Source: Alitibacter langaaensis DSM 22999
GTDB lineage: Bacteria; Pseudomonadota; Gammaproteobacteria; Enterobacterales; Pasteurellaceae
Reading direction: 5' to 3'
Length of the DNA: 42,230 nucleotides
NCBI RefSeq assembly: GCF_003096995.1
Contig: NZ_QENU01000016.1
Span: 1 to 42,230, forward strand
Of this stretch, positions 7,782-17,738 are shown in pieces. Below the pieces are notes generated by a model that ran no database searches, was not told the origin of the DNA, and saw nothing but the letters and a program-made list of their open reading frames with translations. The position numbers and the translations under genes are program-made. Positions within the stretch are counted from its first letter, which is position 1. Every line of letters begins with the position of its first letter.

Positions 7782-8928
7782 ACTCACGCTCCCGCCGTTA
7801 AGTTTATATGTGCACATTCCTTGGTGTGTACAAAAATGCCCTTATTGCGATTTTAATTCTCACGGGCAAAAGGGTGACATTCCCGAACAAGCCTATCTTC
7901 AACATTTAATTGCCGATCTGAAAGTCGATCTACTGCGTTTTAAGGATTCGATACAACAGCGGCCATTGCATTCCATTTTTATTGGGGGTGGTACGCCAAG
8001 TTTATTTTCGGCTCAAGGCATTGGTTTTTTATTAGCTGAAATTCAAAAACTGGTCGAATTTTCACCGCACATTGAAATCACAATGGAAGCCAATCCCGGC
8101 ACCGTAGAAGCCGAACGTTTTCATGGCTATGTGGAAGCTGGGGTAACGCGCATTTCTATGGGCATTCAAAGTTTTTCAGATGAAAAATTACAGTCGCTTG
8201 GGCGCATTCATAATGCGCAAGAAGCCAAAAGTGCGGTGGAAATTGCGCGAGTTTCTGGGCTGAAAAGTTTCAATTTAGATCTTATGCATGGGCTGCCTAA
8301 TCAAACCCTTGAACAAGCCCTTGATGATTTACGCCAAGCCATCGCTCTTGAACCGCCGCATTTGTCTTGGTATCAGCTCACTATTGAGCCGAACACGATG
8401 TTTGCCTATCGTCCACCGAAATTGCCCGATGACGATGAACTTTGGGCGATTTTTGAACAAGGGCATAAACTGCTGACTGACGCGGGTTATCAGCAATATG
8501 AAACTTCCGCTTATGCAAAGGCAGGTTTTCAATGTCAGCATAATTTAAATTATTGGCGCTTTGGTGATTATCTTGCCATAGGTTGCGGCGCGCACGGAAA
8601 AATGAGTTTTGAACAGGGCGATATTATTCGTTATTCAAAAACGAAACACCCCAAAGGTTATTTGCGCGGTGAATATCTTTATGAACAAAAAAATGTGCCA
8701 GAAAATGACCGCGCTTTTGAGTTTTTTATGAATCGTTTCCGTTTACTTGAAGCCGTGCCGAAAAGAGAATTTGAGCAATTTACGGGTATTTCAATAAGTG
8801 CGGTCAAAAAACAAATAGATTTTGCGGTTGAGCAAAATTATATTTTAGAAACAGATTCTCAGTGGCAAATCACCGAACATGGCAAATTATTCTTAAATGA
8901 ATTATTAGAAATTTTCCTACCAGATTAA
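7774..8928 (+). CDS. hemW: HemW, heme chaperone-like radical SAM protein
   Basis: HemW is a radical SAM protein related to coproporphyrinogen dehydrogenase HemN. It is thought to deliver heme to respiratory enzymes rather than to oxidise coproporphyrinogen. The start at 7774 (MAKLTLPPLSLYVHIPW) gives 384 residues, close to the family length; the ATG at 7759 adds MYGAL. The cluster motif CxxxCxxC is at Cys18, Cys22 and Cys25 (CVQKCPYC), followed by GGGTPSL and ANPGT. The C-terminal HemN domain carries the winged-helix-like tail. HemW usually lacks the extra HemN residues before the cluster, as here. No SD precedes either start, so translation may depend on the overlapping short ORF. Confidence 0.93.
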   Translation: MAKLTLPPLSLYVHIPWCVQKCPYCDFNSHGQKGDIPEQAYLQHLIADLKVDLLRFKDSIQQRPLHSIFIGGGTPSLFSAQGIGFLLAEIQKLVEFSPHIEITMEANPGTVEAERFHGYVEAGVTRISMGIQSFSDEKLQSLGRIHNAQEAKSAVEIARVSGLKSFNLDLMHGLPNQTLEQALDDLRQAIALEPPHLSWYQLTIEPNTMFAYRPPKLPDDDELWAIFEQGHKLLTDAGYQQYETSAYAKAGFQCQHNLNYWRFGDYLAIGCGAHGKMSFEQGDIIRYSKTKHPKGYLRGEYLYEQKNVPENDRAFEFFMNRFRLLEAVPKREFEQFTGISISAVKKQIDFAVEQNYILETDSQWQITEHGKLFLNELLEIFLPD

Positions 8929-9263
8929 ATTTGATTACTTTTTATATTTGCTATTTCTGATTTCTGCGATTAATATGCCGCCCAAAGTGAAAGGCTTAGA
9001 TTTTTTATTGCATATTTTGTGTGCTTTAAGACGAATTAAGCTAAACGAAAAGATTTTATTATTTGTTTGATTTTTTCATTTAGGACAGCAAGAAAACTTG
9101 CTGACCCGTCTTTTTTGCGCCTTATTTTCGGTGCAAGTGAGCAATTTATTCGTCTAAAGTTAATTTCTAAGCCCTTAAACTTGATCTTGAAAACTGTCGG
9201 TTTCGTATTTTGATGCTTTAATGTGGTTTTCAACAATTTTATTTTTTAACTTTGGAGAATCTT
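8929..9263. other. Gene-free spacer between hemW and sdaC
   Basis: These 335 bases are A/T-rich. I see no credible ORF or tRNA. The only clear structure is a hairpin at 9086-9103, listed separately. No convincing -35/-10 pair for sdaC could be picked by eye, although its promoter must lie here or downstream of the hairpin. An SD (TGGAG, 9253-9257) serves sdaC. Confidence 0.6.
9086..9116 (+). terminator. Hairpin and T run between hemW and sdaC
   Basis: CAGCAAG (9086-9092) and CTTGCTG (9097-9103) form a perfect 7-bp stem with an AAAA loop, and TTTTTT follows seven bases later (9111-9116). The gap before the T run makes it a fair rather than strong terminator. It lies 158 bases beyond hemW, so it could also be a leader hairpin of sdaC. 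Confidence 0.55.
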
Positions 9264-10532
9264 ATGTCTGCCAATTCTCATTCTACACTTTCCAATTCTA
9301 ATGATAATAAATGGAATAAATTTGACATCACTTGGGTGTTCAATTTATTTGGTACGGCTGTTGGTGCGGGCGTGCTTTTCTTACCAATCAATGCGGGTAT
9401 GGGCGGCTTTTGGCCATTAGTGGTTATGGCAATCATTATTATGCCGATGACTTATTTGGCGCACCGTGGGTTGGCTCGTTTCGTGCTTTCATCAAGTAAA
9501 CCAGGGAGCAATATTACCGATGTGGTGGAGGAGCATTTTGGACGCAAAGCCGGGATTTTGATTACCTTATTATACTTTTTTGCGATTTTCCCAATCCTGT
9601 TAATTTATGGAAACGGGATTACTAACACCGTGGATTCCTTTATTGTGAACCAATTGGGTATGGCATCACCAAACCGCGCGATTTTGTCTTTGGTATTGAT
9701 TGCATCGCTTATTGGCGTAATGTTGCTCAGTGAAAAAGTGATGTTAAAAATCACCGAATATTTGGTTTATCCCTTAGTTTGCATTCTTTTTGTGCTATCA
9801 ATTTATTTAATTCCTGAATGGAATACAGCATCACTTTCAGAGTATCCAACCTTCTCAGAATGCTTAAAAACATTATGGATCACCATTCCAGTTTTGGTGT
9901 TCTCATTTAACCATTCGCCAGAAATTTCAGCTTTCAGCTTATCACAACAACGTGAATATCAAGAATTTGAACGCACAGAAAAACATGTGAGTCGCACATT
10001 AAAAGGCACCTCAACTGTGTTATTATGTTTCGTCATGTTGTTTGTCTTTAGCTGCGTATTAACCCTTTCACCAGAAGAATTAGCCGCAGCTAAAACACAA
10101 AATATCAGCATTTTATCGTTCTTAGCCAATAAGTTTGATAATCCGTATATTTCATACTTTGGACCACTTGTGGCGTTCTTAGCGATCACTAGTTCGTTCT
10201 TCGGGCATTATCTTGGTGCTAAAGAAGGTTTAGAAGGGTTATTCTTAAAATTGCGTCAAGACAAAACGCCGATTCCACCACGCAAATTAAATTATGGCGC
10301 GGCAGTATTTTTTCTCGTGACACTTTGGGCAGTGGCAATTATTAATCCAAGTATTTTAGGCTTAATTGAGTCCTTAGGCGGCCCGATTATTGCGATGATC
10401 TTGTTCATTATGCCAATGTACGCCATTGCTAAAGTACCCGCAATGAAACGTTATCAAGGTAAACTGAGTAATGTGTTTGTGACGGTAATGGGATTAATTG
10501 CTATTTCAGCGGTGGTTTACGGTTTATTTTAA
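9264..10532 (+). CDS. sdaC: Serine permease of the HAAAP family
   Basis: This is an inner-membrane proton-coupled L-serine importer. The start at 9264 ([11 protein letters not shown]) has TGGAG seven bases upstream; an upstream in-frame TTG at 9252 is not needed. The 422 residues contain about eleven hydrophobic segments after a polar N-terminal tail. The family blocks [20 protein letters not shown] and [13 protein letters not shown] are clear. It directly precedes sdaA, as in H. influenzae and as sdaC precedes sdaB in E. coli, so imported serine is handed to the deaminase. A hairpin lies between the two genes. Confidence 0.95.
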   Translation: MSANSHSTLSNSNDNKWNKFDITWVFNLFGTAVGAGVLFLPINAGMGGFWPLVVMAIIIMPMTYLAHRGLARFVLSSSKPGSNITDVVEEHFGRKAGILITLLYFFAIFPILLIYGNGITNTVDSFIVNQLGMASPNRAILSLVLIASLIGVMLLSEKVMLKITEYLVYPLVCILFVLSIYLIPEWNTASLSEYPTFSECLKTLWITIPVLVFSFNHSPEISAFSLSQQREYQEFERTEKHVSRTLKGTSTVLLCFVMLFVFSCVLTLSPEELAAAKTQNISILSFLANKFDNPYISYFGPLVAFLAITSSFFGHYLGAKEGLEGLFLKLRQDKTPIPPRKLNYGAAVFFLVTLWAVAIINPSILGLIESLGGPIIAMILFIMPMYAIAKVPAMKRYQGKLSNVFVTVMGLIAISAVVYGLF

Positions 10533-10542
10533 CCATTCATAG

Positions 10543-10573
10543 GAGACGGACACAGGGTTCGTCTCAGTTTTTA
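10543..10573 (+). terminator. Hairpin between sdaC and sdaA
   Basis: GAGACGGAC (10543-10551) pairs with GTTCGTCTC (10557-10565), a 9-bp stem with one G-T pair and an ACAGG loop, followed by AGTTTTTA. It begins ten bases after the sdaC stop and ends shortly before the sdaA ATG. It could partly terminate transcription and so lower sdaA relative to sdaC. Confidence 0.6.
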
Positions 10574-10584
10574 AGTGAGATTAT

Positions 10585-11961
10585 ATGATTAGTGTATTTG
10601 ATATGTTCAAAATTGGCATTGGACCTTCAAGCTCGCATACGGTTGGGCCGATGCGTGCAGGCAAACAATTTGTGAACGATTTAATCGAACGCGATTTATT
10701 AACCCAAACCAATCATATCCAAGTGGATGTGTATGGTTCATTATCCATGACAGGGCGTGGACACAATACGGATATTGCCATTATTATGGGGTTAGCAGGT
10801 TTTCTGCCGCATAATGTGGATATTAAAAATATTCCGACCTTTATTTCTCAAGTAAAATCGACCGCACTTTTGCCTTTAGCCGAAGGCGCGGTAACAGCCG
10901 CATTTGATTTTGATAAGGATCTGATTTTCCATTCAGACTTTTTGCCGCTGCATGAAAATGGTATGCGTATTCAGGCATTTCATCATGACACCTTGCTCTA
11001 CGCACAAACCTATTATTCTATTGGCGGTGGCTTTATTTCGACAGAAGAAGAGCTGAATGCTTCAACTGAACAAGCAGAAAGCGCCGATGAGAAAATTCCA
11101 TTTCCGTATAAAAGCTCTGAAGATATTTTGCATTATTGCGAAGAAAATGCACTGCCATTTTCATCAGTCATGCTAGAAAATGAAAAAGTATTGCATGGTA
11201 AAGAAGAAACGGAAGCCTATTTAGCCTCTATTTGGAAAACGATGAGCGAGTGTATTCGCAATGGCATCAAAACGGAAGGTGTTTTGCCGGGGCCACTTAA
11301 AGTGCCACGCCGCGCGCCGAATTTATACCGTATGTTGCAATCACAACATAACTTGTCGAATGATCCAATGGGGATTATTGACTGGGTGAATTTATTTGCG
11401 CTTGCAGTGAGTGAAGAAAATGCCTCTGGTGGACGAGTTGTTACCGCGCCAACCAATGGTGCTTGTGGCATTGTGCCTGCTGTTTTGGCATATTATGAAA
11501 AATTTATTGCCCCATTAGAGCCAGAAATCATTGAGTGTTATTTGTTAACCTGCGGCATGATTGGTTCATTGTATAAAATGAATGCGTCTATTTCTGGTGC
11601 GGAAGTAGGCTGTCAAGGCGAAGTTGGGGTGGCTTGTTCTATGGCAGCGGCTGGCTTAACAGAAATTATGGGGGGTAGTCCATCACAGGTATGTATTGCC
11701 GCTGAAATCGCAATGGAACACAATTTAGGATTAACTTGTGATCCTGTTGCAGGGCAAGTACAAGTGCCTTGTATTGAACGTAATGCCCTTGCTGCCGTTA
11801 AATCTATTAATGCTAGCCGTATGGCACTGCGCCGCACATCTAGCCCGCGTGTGTCTTTAGACAAAGTGATTGAAACCATGTATGAAACGGGTAAAGATAT
11901 GAACACAAAATACCGTGAGACTTCACAAGGCGGTCTTGCTATTAAGGTGACTTGTAGCTAA
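10585..11961 (+). CDS. sdaA: L-serine ammonia-lyase (L-serine deaminase)
   Basis: The enzyme converts L-serine to pyruvate and ammonia with a labile [4Fe-4S] cluster. The 458-residue length fits the single-chain type found in Gammaproteobacteria. The N-terminal beta domain begins MISVFDMFKIGIGPSSSHT, whose SSSHT is characteristic. The C-terminal catalytic domain carries the conserved Cys-rich segments NGACGIVP, AEVGCQGEVGVACSMAAAGL, LTCDPVAGQVQVPCIERNA. The SD before ATG 10585 is weak (GTGAG). The gene follows sdaC by 52 bases and ends at a strong terminator. Lying just upstream of serA, it puts serine breakdown next to serine synthesis. Confidence 0.97.
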   Translation: MISVFDMFKIGIGPSSSHTVGPMRAGKQFVNDLIERDLLTQTNHIQVDVYGSLSMTGRGHNTDIAIIMGLAGFLPHNVDIKNIPTFISQVKSTALLPLAEGAVTAAFDFDKDLIFHSDFLPLHENGMRIQAFHHDTLLYAQTYYSIGGGFISTEEELNASTEQAESADEKIPFPYKSSEDILHYCEENALPFSSVMLENEKVLHGKEETEAYLASIWKTMSECIRNGIKTEGVLPGPLKVPRRAPNLYRMLQSQHNLSNDPMGIIDWVNLFALAVSEENASGGRVVTAPTNGACGIVPAVLAYYEKFIAPLEPEIIECYLLTCGMIGSLYKMNASISGAEVGCQGEVGVACSMAAAGLTEIMGGSPSQVCIAAEIAMEHNLGLTCDPVAGQVQVPCIERNALAAVKSINASRMALRRTSSPRVSLDKVIETMYETGKDMNTKYRETSQGGLAIKVTCS

Positions 11962-11981
11962 TCCCCAGTTGAGTATTGCCC

Positions 11982-12016
11982 ATAAGCCAGAACGAAAATT
12001 CTGGCTTATTTTTTTC
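11982..12016 (+). terminator. Strong Rho-independent terminator after sdaA
   Basis: ATAAGCCAGAA (11982-11992) and TTCTGGCTTAT (11999-12009) form a perfect 11-bp stem with a six-base loop and a following run of T. It closes the sdaC-sdaA unit. Confidence 0.92.
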
Positions 12017-12054
12017 TGATTGTTCTAATTTTGTAAAGATGTGGTAAGCTATGA

Positions 12055-12083
12055 TTTCAGTGCAAAATGCACGCTTTTATAAT
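12055..12083 (+). promoter_or_regulatory. Candidate promoter for rpiA
   Basis: TATAAT at 12078-12083 lies 97 bases before the rpiA ATG. The -35 candidate TTTCAG (12055-12060) at 17-base spacing is weak. If used, the transcript would carry an inverted repeat in its leader. Confidence 0.4.
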
Positions 12084-12100
12084 GAGATGAAATAATTTAT

Positions 12101-12129
12101 AACAGAATATTATTGCATCCTATTCTGTT
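12101..12129. repeat. Perfect 9-bp inverted repeat upstream of rpiA
   Basis: AACAGAATA (12101-12109) and TATTCTGTT (12121-12129) are exact complements separated by 11 bases. There is no T run, so this is not a terminator. It could be an operator for a dimeric regulator or a hairpin in the rpiA leader RNA. Nothing in the sequence decides between these. Confidence 0.6.
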
Positions 12130-12180
12130 GAGTATTAGAGTATAGCAATCGTTTGAGTATTATGCGCAATAAGGAAACAT

Positions 12181-12840
12181 ATGAACCAGCTCGAAATGAA
12201 GAAATTGGCAGCGCAGGAAGCGTTAAAATTTGTACAACCTGATACTATCGTTGGCGTTGGCAGCGGCTCGACGGTAAATTGTTTTATCGAAGCATTGGGT
12301 TCAATGAAAAATCAAATTAAAGGTGCTGTGGCGGCTTCAAAGGCCTCGGAAGAATTATTGCGCAAGCAAGGTATTGAAGTATTCAGCGCAAATGATGTCT
12401 CAAGTTTGGACATTTATGTGGATGGTGCTGATGAAATTAACCCACAAAAAATGATGATCAAAGGCGGTGGGGCAGCGTTGACACGAGAAAAAATCGTTGC
12501 GTCATTGGCTAAACAATTTATCTGCATTGTGGATAGCTCAAAACAGGTGGATGTTTTAGGTTCAACATTCCCCTTGCCCGTGGAAGTCATCCCGATGGCG
12601 CGTTCGCAAGTGGCGCGTAAATTAGTCGCCCTTGGCGGTTCACCAGAATGGCGTGAAGGCGTGGTGACTGATAATGGCAACGTAATTTTGGATGTGCATA
12701 ATTTCAAAATTATGAATCCCATTGAAATGGAAAAAGAATTAAATAACGTAGCGGGTGTGGTGACCAACGGCATTTTTGCTTTAAATTTAGCGCACATTGT
12801 CATTGTTGGCACCGCTGAAGGGGCAAAACTTATTAAATAA
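12181..12840 (+). CDS. rpiA: Ribose-5-phosphate isomerase A
   Basis: This enzyme interconverts ribose 5-phosphate and ribulose 5-phosphate in the non-oxidative pentose phosphate pathway. The 219 residues match the E. coli length exactly or nearly so. Diagnostic motifs are [15 protein letters not shown] near residue 30, DGADEI in the 80s, and [12 protein letters not shown], which carries the active-site lysine and glutamate region. AAGGAA lies just before the ATG. It is followed by serA 56 bases downstream in the same direction, the same order as in E. coli, so the two are probably co-transcribed. Confidence 0.98.
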   Translation: MNQLEMKKLAAQEALKFVQPDTIVGVGSGSTVNCFIEALGSMKNQIKGAVAASKASEELLRKQGIEVFSANDVSSLDIYVDGADEINPQKMMIKGGGAALTREKIVASLAKQFICIVDSSKQVDVLGSTFPLPVEVIPMARSQVARKLVALGGSPEWREGVVTDNGNVILDVHNFKIMNPIEMEKELNNVAGVVTNGIFALNLAHIVIVGTAEGAKLIK

Positions 12841-12896
12841 TGACCGCACTTTAAGCGCAAACACAACATATTCAAAATTATTATAAGGAAAATATT

Positions 12897-14126
12897 ATGG
12901 CTAAAGTTTCTTTAGATAAATCAAAGATTAAGTTCTTATTATTAGAAGGCGTGCATCAAAATGCGATTGATGTATTGCACGAAGCGGGATACACCAATAT
13001 TGAATACCACAAAAAAGCCTTAGATCCCGAAGAATTGAAAGAAGCGATTAAAGATGCGCATTTTGTGGGCTTACGTTCTCGCACAAATTTAACGGCAGAT
13101 ATTTTAGAACACGCCCATAAATTAGTTGCGGTGGGGTGTTTTTGTATCGGCACCAACCAAGTCAATTTATCTGCAGCGAAAGAAAAAGGGATCCCTGTTT
13201 TTAATGCGCCTTATTCAAATACCCGTTCTGTGGCAGAATTAGTGTTGGCTGAAATTATTTTGTTAATGCGCCAAATTCCAAAAGCCAATGCGGAAGTACA
13301 TCGTGGGCAATGGAATAAATCTGCGGTGGGCTCTCACGAAGTACGCGGGAAAAAATTGGGTATTATTGGTTATGGGCATATCGGCTCGCAGTTGAGTATT
13401 ATTGCTGAATCTTTGGGCATGAATGTGTATTTCTACGATGTGGAAACTAAATTACCCTTGGGTAACGCCCATCAAGTAGGCTCGCTGGAAGAATTATTGA
13501 GTTCATGTGATGTTATTTCATTACACGTGCCAGAAAACCCATCAACCAAAAATTTAATGAATGCAGATCGTATTGCGCAATTAAAACAGGGCAGTGTTTT
13601 AGTGAATGCTGCGCGTGGCACGGTGGTCGATATTGATGCCCTAGCTGCTGCATTGGAAGCAGGAAAAATTCGTGGCGCCGCCATTGATGTATTCCCTGTC
13701 GAACCTGCATCTGCGGATGAAGTGTTTGAATCCCCGTTGCGTAAATTTGATAATGTGTTGCTCACGCCACACATCGGTGGTTCAACGGCGGAAGCGCAAG
13801 AAAATATCGGCACGGAAGTGGCATTAAAATTTGTTAAATATTCAGATAATGGTTCAACCTTGTCTGCGGTTAACTTCCCTGAAGTGTCTTTACCAGAACA
13901 CGAAGGGACGAAACGTTTATTACATATTCACCACAATCGCCCAGGTATTTTAAATCAAATCAACAAAGTGTTTGTGGATGCGAATATCAACATCGCCGCC
14001 CAATTCTTACAAACTGATCCGACAATTGGTTATGTGGTTATTGATGTGGAATCAGATGACACAGAAGCATTATTAACGAAATTGAAAGCCATTGATGGCA
14101 CTATTCGTGCGCGTCTTTTGTACTAA
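12897..14126 (+). CDS. serA: D-3-phosphoglycerate dehydrogenase
   Basis: This is the first enzyme of serine synthesis, oxidising 3-phosphoglycerate to phosphohydroxypyruvate with NAD. The 409 residues make it the short E. coli type with a single C-terminal ACT domain. The nucleotide-binding motif GIIGYGHIGSQL lies near residue 157. VNAARGTVVD and HIGGSTAEAQ carry the catalytic Arg and His region. The ACT domain begins around LLHIHHNRPGILNQINKVF, so feedback inhibition by serine is expected. AAGGAA precedes the ATG. It is downstream of rpiA and closed by an uptake-sequence terminator. Confidence 0.98.
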   Translation: MAKVSLDKSKIKFLLLEGVHQNAIDVLHEAGYTNIEYHKKALDPEELKEAIKDAHFVGLRSRTNLTADILEHAHKLVAVGCFCIGTNQVNLSAAKEKGIPVFNAPYSNTRSVAELVLAEIILLMRQIPKANAEVHRGQWNKSAVGSHEVRGKKLGIIGYGHIGSQLSIIAESLGMNVYFYDVETKLPLGNAHQVGSLEELLSSCDVISLHVPENPSTKNLMNADRIAQLKQGSVLVNAARGTVVDIDALAAALEAGKIRGAAIDVFPVEPASADEVFESPLRKFDNVLLTPHIGGSTAEAQENIGTEVALKFVKYSDNGSTLSAVNFPEVSLPEHEGTKRLLHIHHNRPGILNQINKVFVDANINIAAQFLQTDPTIGYVVIDVESDDTEALLTKLKAIDGTIRARLLY

Positions 14127-14176
14127 AGCAATGCAATAAATAAGCGCTATTTTGCTCGCTTTAACTCTTCCAACTC

Positions 14177-14206
14177 AAAGTGCGGTCAAAATCACCGCAC
14201 TTTTTC
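14177..14206 (+). terminator. Terminator made of two opposed DNA uptake sequences, after serA
   Basis: AAAGTGCGGT (14177-14186) and ACCGCACTTT (14194-14203) are perfect 10-bp arms around a seven-base loop, with TTC following. Closely spaced inverted uptake cores after a gene are a known Haemophilus terminator form. Confidence 0.85.
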
Positions 14207-14265
14207 TTTCTCTCGCGTTATGTGCTAAAATTCCCTGCAAATTATTGGCTAATAACAAAGACTAA

Positions 14266-15294
14266 ATGAAAAAATTTTTCTGTTTCCTACTTTTTATATT
14301 GATTGCTCTTGTTGGTGTAGGCTTTTGGGGGCATCAGCAAATTCAGCGATTTATTCAGCAACCTGTGCATACTCAGCCAGATCAATTATTGACCCTTGAA
14401 CGTGGCACCACGGGCAAAAAATTAGCCGTATTGTTAGAACGTGAACATTTGGTAAATGATAGCAAATGGTTGGTTTGGGCATTGAAGTTGCAGCCTGAAT
14501 ATAACAATGTGAAAGCGGGAACGTATTCTCTGACAGATGTGAAAACCGTAGCTGATTTATTAACATTGCTGAATAGTGGAAAAGAGGCCCAACTCGCCAT
14601 TCGTTTCACTGATGGCGAAACTGTAAAGCAAGCATTAAAATCTTTGCAAAATGCACCGCACTTGACCCACGAATTAACGGATAAAACAGAAGCCGAGATA
14701 ATGACATTGCTCGGATTGCCAGAAAATTCACAAGGCAAATTGGAGGGTTGGATTTATCCTGACACTTATAATTACGTGCCTAATTCTACGGATCTTGCGC
14801 TGTTGAAACGTGCCGTAGAAAAAATGCAGACAAGTTTAGACAAGGCTTGGGCTGAACGTGATGAAGCCTTACCGCTCGCCAATCAATATGAAATGCTGAT
14901 TCTTGCCTCTATTGTAGAAAAAGAAAGTGGCGTGCAAGCCGAACGTGCAAGAATTGCCTCTGTATTTATTAACCGTTTGAAATCTCAAATGCGCTTACAA
15001 ACCGATCCTACCGTGATTTATGGTATGGGCGATAGCTATAACGGCAATATTCGCAAAAAAGATTTAGAAACACCAACGCCATACAATACTTATACCATTG
15101 ATGGCTTGCCGCCAACGCCGATTGCGAATCCGAGTGAAAGCGCGCTAATGGCAGTGGCACACCCAGAAAAAACCGATTTTTTCTATTTTGTTGCAGATGG
15201 TTCGGGCGGACATAAATTTACACGCACGCTCACAGAGCATAATCGTGCCGTGCAAGAATATTTACGCTGGCAACGTCAAAACAAAAATAAATAA
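14266..15294 (+). CDS. mltG: Endolytic murein transglycosylase MltG
   Basis: MltG is an inner-membrane enzyme that cuts nascent glycan strands and is thought to set their length. The 342 residues begin with one membrane anchor (about 3-23). A LysM-like subdomain and a YceG catalytic domain follow. The catalytic glutamate is Glu218 in [11 protein letters not shown], the same position as in E. coli, followed by [33 protein letters not shown]-like text ([15 protein letters not shown]) is typical. No strong SD is visible before the ATG. It leads the conserved mltG-tmk-holB-tatD group; tmk begins 12 bases later. Confidence 0.96.
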   Translation: MKKFFCFLLFILIALVGVGFWGHQQIQRFIQQPVHTQPDQLLTLERGTTGKKLAVLLEREHLVNDSKWLVWALKLQPEYNNVKAGTYSLTDVKTVADLLTLLNSGKEAQLAIRFTDGETVKQALKSLQNAPHLTHELTDKTEAEIMTLLGLPENSQGKLEGWIYPDTYNYVPNSTDLALLKRAVEKMQTSLDKAWAERDEALPLANQYEMLILASIVEKESGVQAERARIASVFINRLKSQMRLQTDPTVIYGMGDSYNGNIRKKDLETPTPYNTYTIDGLPPTPIANPSESALMAVAHPEKTDFFYFVADGSGGHKFTRTLTEHNRAVQEYLRWQRQNKNK

Positions 15295-15305
15295 TCAGGA
15301 ACAGT

Positions 15306-15944
15306 ATGAACGGAAAATTTATCGTCCTTGAAGGTTTAGAAGGTGCGGGCAAAACCACAGCGCATAATGCGATTGTGGAAGAACTACAAGCATTAGGCAT
15401 TACAGACTTAGTGTTCACTCGCGAGCCGGGCGGCACGCCGTTAGCGGAAAAATTACGCCAGTTAATCAAGCATGAAACCGAAGAACCAATCACAGACAAG
15501 GCTGAATTGCTGATGCTTTATGCCGCGCGTATTCAGTTAGTGGAAAATGTGATTAAGCCAGCCTTAGCGCAAGGAAAATGGGTGATTGGTGATCGCCATG
15601 ATCTGTCATCACAAGCCTATCAAGGTGGCGGGCGACAGCTCGACAAACAGTTTATGCAAACCTTAAAAAACAGCGTTTTAGGCGATTTTGAACCTGATTT
15701 TACCATTTATTTAGATATTGACCCAGCGATTGGGTTGGCGCGCGCACGCGGTCGTGGCGAATTAGATCGCATTGAACAATCTGGATTGGACTTTTTTTAT
15801 CGCACCCGAGCGCGTTATTTAGAACTGGTCAAGGATAATCCCAAAGCAGTGATTATCAATGCTGAACAAACGCTCGAAGAAGTGACTGCCGATATTAAAA
15901 GTGCGGTTAAAAATTTCGTTTTTTCTAAATTTATCGATTTATGA
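15306..15944 (+). CDS. tmk: Thymidylate kinase
   Basis: This enzyme phosphorylates dTMP to dTDP, an essential step in dTTP supply. The 212 residues carry a P-loop at residues 8-17 ([10 protein letters not shown]), the DR(H/Y) motif in [16 protein letters not shown], and the lid segment [13 protein letters not shown], typical of E. coli-type Tmk with arginines in the lid. AGGA precedes the ATG. The stop overlaps the holB start (ATGA, 15941-15944), implying coupled translation. An uptake core lies near its 3' end. Confidence 0.98.
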   Translation: MNGKFIVLEGLEGAGKTTAHNAIVEELQALGITDLVFTREPGGTPLAEKLRQLIKHETEEPITDKAELLMLYAARIQLVENVIKPALAQGKWVIGDRHDLSSQAYQGGGRQLDKQFMQTLKNSVLGDFEPDFTIYLDIDPAIGLARARGRGELDRIEQSGLDFFYRTRARYLELVKDNPKAVIINAEQTLEEVTADIKSAVKNFVFSKFIDL

Positions 15945-16918
15945 CCACACTTTACCCGTGGCTTGAGCCAATTTATCATCAAATTAGCAATGCTTTTTCA
16001 CAAGGGCATGGGCATCACGCGTTATTGTTCAAAACCGATTTTGGTTTGGGCAGCGAGCGATTGATTGATGCGGTTGCTAGTTTGTTATTTTGCCAAGAAA
16101 GTGAAAAACCTTGTGGCCATTGCCATGCTTGCCATTTATTTTCTGCGGGTAGCCACCCCGATTTTCACTTGCTTGCGCCGATTGATAATAAAGATATTGG
16201 CGTAGATCAAGTGCGCGAGATGAACGAAAAAGTGAATCAGCACGCACAGCAAAATGGCAATAAAGTAGTGATGGTGCAAGGGGCGGAGCGTTTGACAGAA
16301 GCTGCGGCGAATGCGTTATTAAAAACCTTAGAAGAACCACGCCCGAATACTTATTTTTTACTGCAAACAGGTTTAAGTTCACCTTTGTTGGCAACCATTC
16401 ACAGTCGTTGTCAGACTTGGATTGTGAATGCGCCCTCTTTGCAAGTGGCGCAAGATTGGTTGCACACAGAATATTCTGCAGAAACGCACGAAATTTTGAC
16501 CGCACTTCGCATTAATTATGGCCGTCCACTGCTCGCGTTAGAGTGCTTGCAACAAAATTTATTGGAAAAACGCCGTGAATTTTTGCGCCAATTTTGGCTA
16601 TTTTATACCCGCTCTTCCCCGTTAGAATTGTTGCCATTATTTGATAGCGCATTGATTTTCCAGCAATTGGATTGGATTTCTTCTTTTTTATCCGATGCAT
16701 TAAAAGACAAATTGGGCATTCAATCTAACTGGATTAACCAAGATTTACAGCGTGGCATCCAACAATTCAGCCAAAAACAAACCGCTCAAGGGCTACTCAA
16801 CGCCAACCAAATTGTACAAAAAGTGCGGTCAGATTTAACCCAAATTAATGCGGTGAATCAGGAATTGATTTTGCTTGATGGATTAACAAAATTAGTGACA
16901 GAAGTATTTGAAAATTAA
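15941..16918 (+). CDS. holB: DNA polymerase III delta-prime subunit
   Basis: This is a stator subunit of the clamp loader that places the beta clamp on DNA. The 325 residues show a zinc-binding module ([17 protein letters not shown], about 46-62), [30 protein letters not shown] and an SRCQ sensor-type arginine motif. The usual P-loop is degenerate, as is normal for delta-prime, which does not bind ATP. It overlaps tmk by 4 bases and is followed by tatD nine bases later, so the group is one operon. The delta-prime C-terminal domain is less conserved. Confidence 0.95.
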   Translation: MTTLYPWLEPIYHQISNAFSQGHGHHALLFKTDFGLGSERLIDAVASLLFCQESEKPCGHCHACHLFSAGSHPDFHLLAPIDNKDIGVDQVREMNEKVNQHAQQNGNKVVMVQGAERLTEAAANALLKTLEEPRPNTYFLLQTGLSSPLLATIHSRCQTWIVNAPSLQVAQDWLHTEYSAETHEILTALRINYGRPLLALECLQQNLLEKRREFLRQFWLFYTRSSPLELLPLFDSALIFQQLDWISSFLSDALKDKLGIQSNWINQDLQRGIQQFSQKQTAQGLLNANQIVQKVRSDLTQINAVNQELILLDGLTKLVTEVFEN

Positions 16919-16927
16919 GGAAAGTTT

Positions 16928-17710
16928 ATGTTTATTGTGGACAGTCATTGCCATTTAGACGCGTTGGATTATGAAAAATTACATGAAAATGTCGATGATG
17001 TGGTAGAAAAAGCCCGTTTGCGTGGTGTTCGCCATTTATTGAATATTGGGGTGACATTAAGCCGTTTTGAACAGCAGCAAAAAATGTTAGCCCATTTAGA
17101 TAACGTTTCTTTGGCTTGTGGCGTCCATCCGTTGGATTTAGATGAAGAGCCTTATGATCAGGCGCGTTTGTTAGCCTTAGCTGCTCACCCTAAAGTGGTG
17201 GCAATTGGGGAAATTGGACTAGATTATTATTACAGCGCGGAAAATAAGTCTGAACAGCAAGCGGTGTTTGCCAGCCAAATTCAAGTGGCAAATCAGCTAA
17301 ATAAACCTGTGATTATTCATACCCGTGATGCAGGCGATGATACCATTGCTTTGTTGCGAGAAAATCAGGCGCAACATTGTGGCGGCGTTATTCATTGTTT
17401 TACCGAAACAATGCAGTTTGCTGAGCAAGCATTGGATCTCGGTTTTTACATTTCTTGTTCTGGCATTGTGACCTTTAAAAATGCAGAAGAACTGCGCGAG
17501 GTGATTCGCCAAGTGCCGTTGGATCGTTTGTTAGTGGAAACAGATAGCCCATATTTAGCGCCAGTGCCGTATCGTGGCAAACAAAATCAACCTGCCTATA
17601 CGCGCGAAGTCTGCGAATATGTGGCAACATTGAAAGGGGTAAGCGCGCAAGAATTTGCGAAAATTACCACAGAAAATTTTGAGCGTTTATTTAAAATTCA
17701 AGTAAAATAG
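16928..17710 (+). CDS. TatD-family metal-dependent hydrolase (YcfH type)
   Basis: This is a TIM-barrel metal-dependent deoxyribonuclease-like protein of the TatD family. The 260 residues carry the metal ligands in order: [10 protein letters not shown] (His7 and His9), [28 protein letters not shown], and [21 protein letters not shown] precedes the ATG. It ends the mltG-tmk-holB group, where E. coli has ycfH. Its physiological substrate is not certain. An uptake core follows the stop codon. Confidence 0.94.
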   Translation: MFIVDSHCHLDALDYEKLHENVDDVVEKARLRGVRHLLNIGVTLSRFEQQQKMLAHLDNVSLACGVHPLDLDEEPYDQARLLALAAHPKVVAIGEIGLDYYYSAENKSEQQAVFASQIQVANQLNKPVIIHTRDAGDDTIALLRENQAQHCGGVIHCFTETMQFAEQALDLGFYISCSGIVTFKNAEELREVIRQVPLDRLLVETDSPYLAPVPYRGKQNQPAYTREVCEYVATLKGVSAQEFAKITTENFERLFKIQVK

Positions 17711-17738
17711 ACCGCACTTTTTAAGCAAAGGAGACAAC

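Noticed and set aside
8929-9263. A riboswitch or small RNA before sdaC
   Set aside because: Only one short hairpin with a displaced T run is visible. Nothing matches a riboswitch fold that I can recognise by eye.
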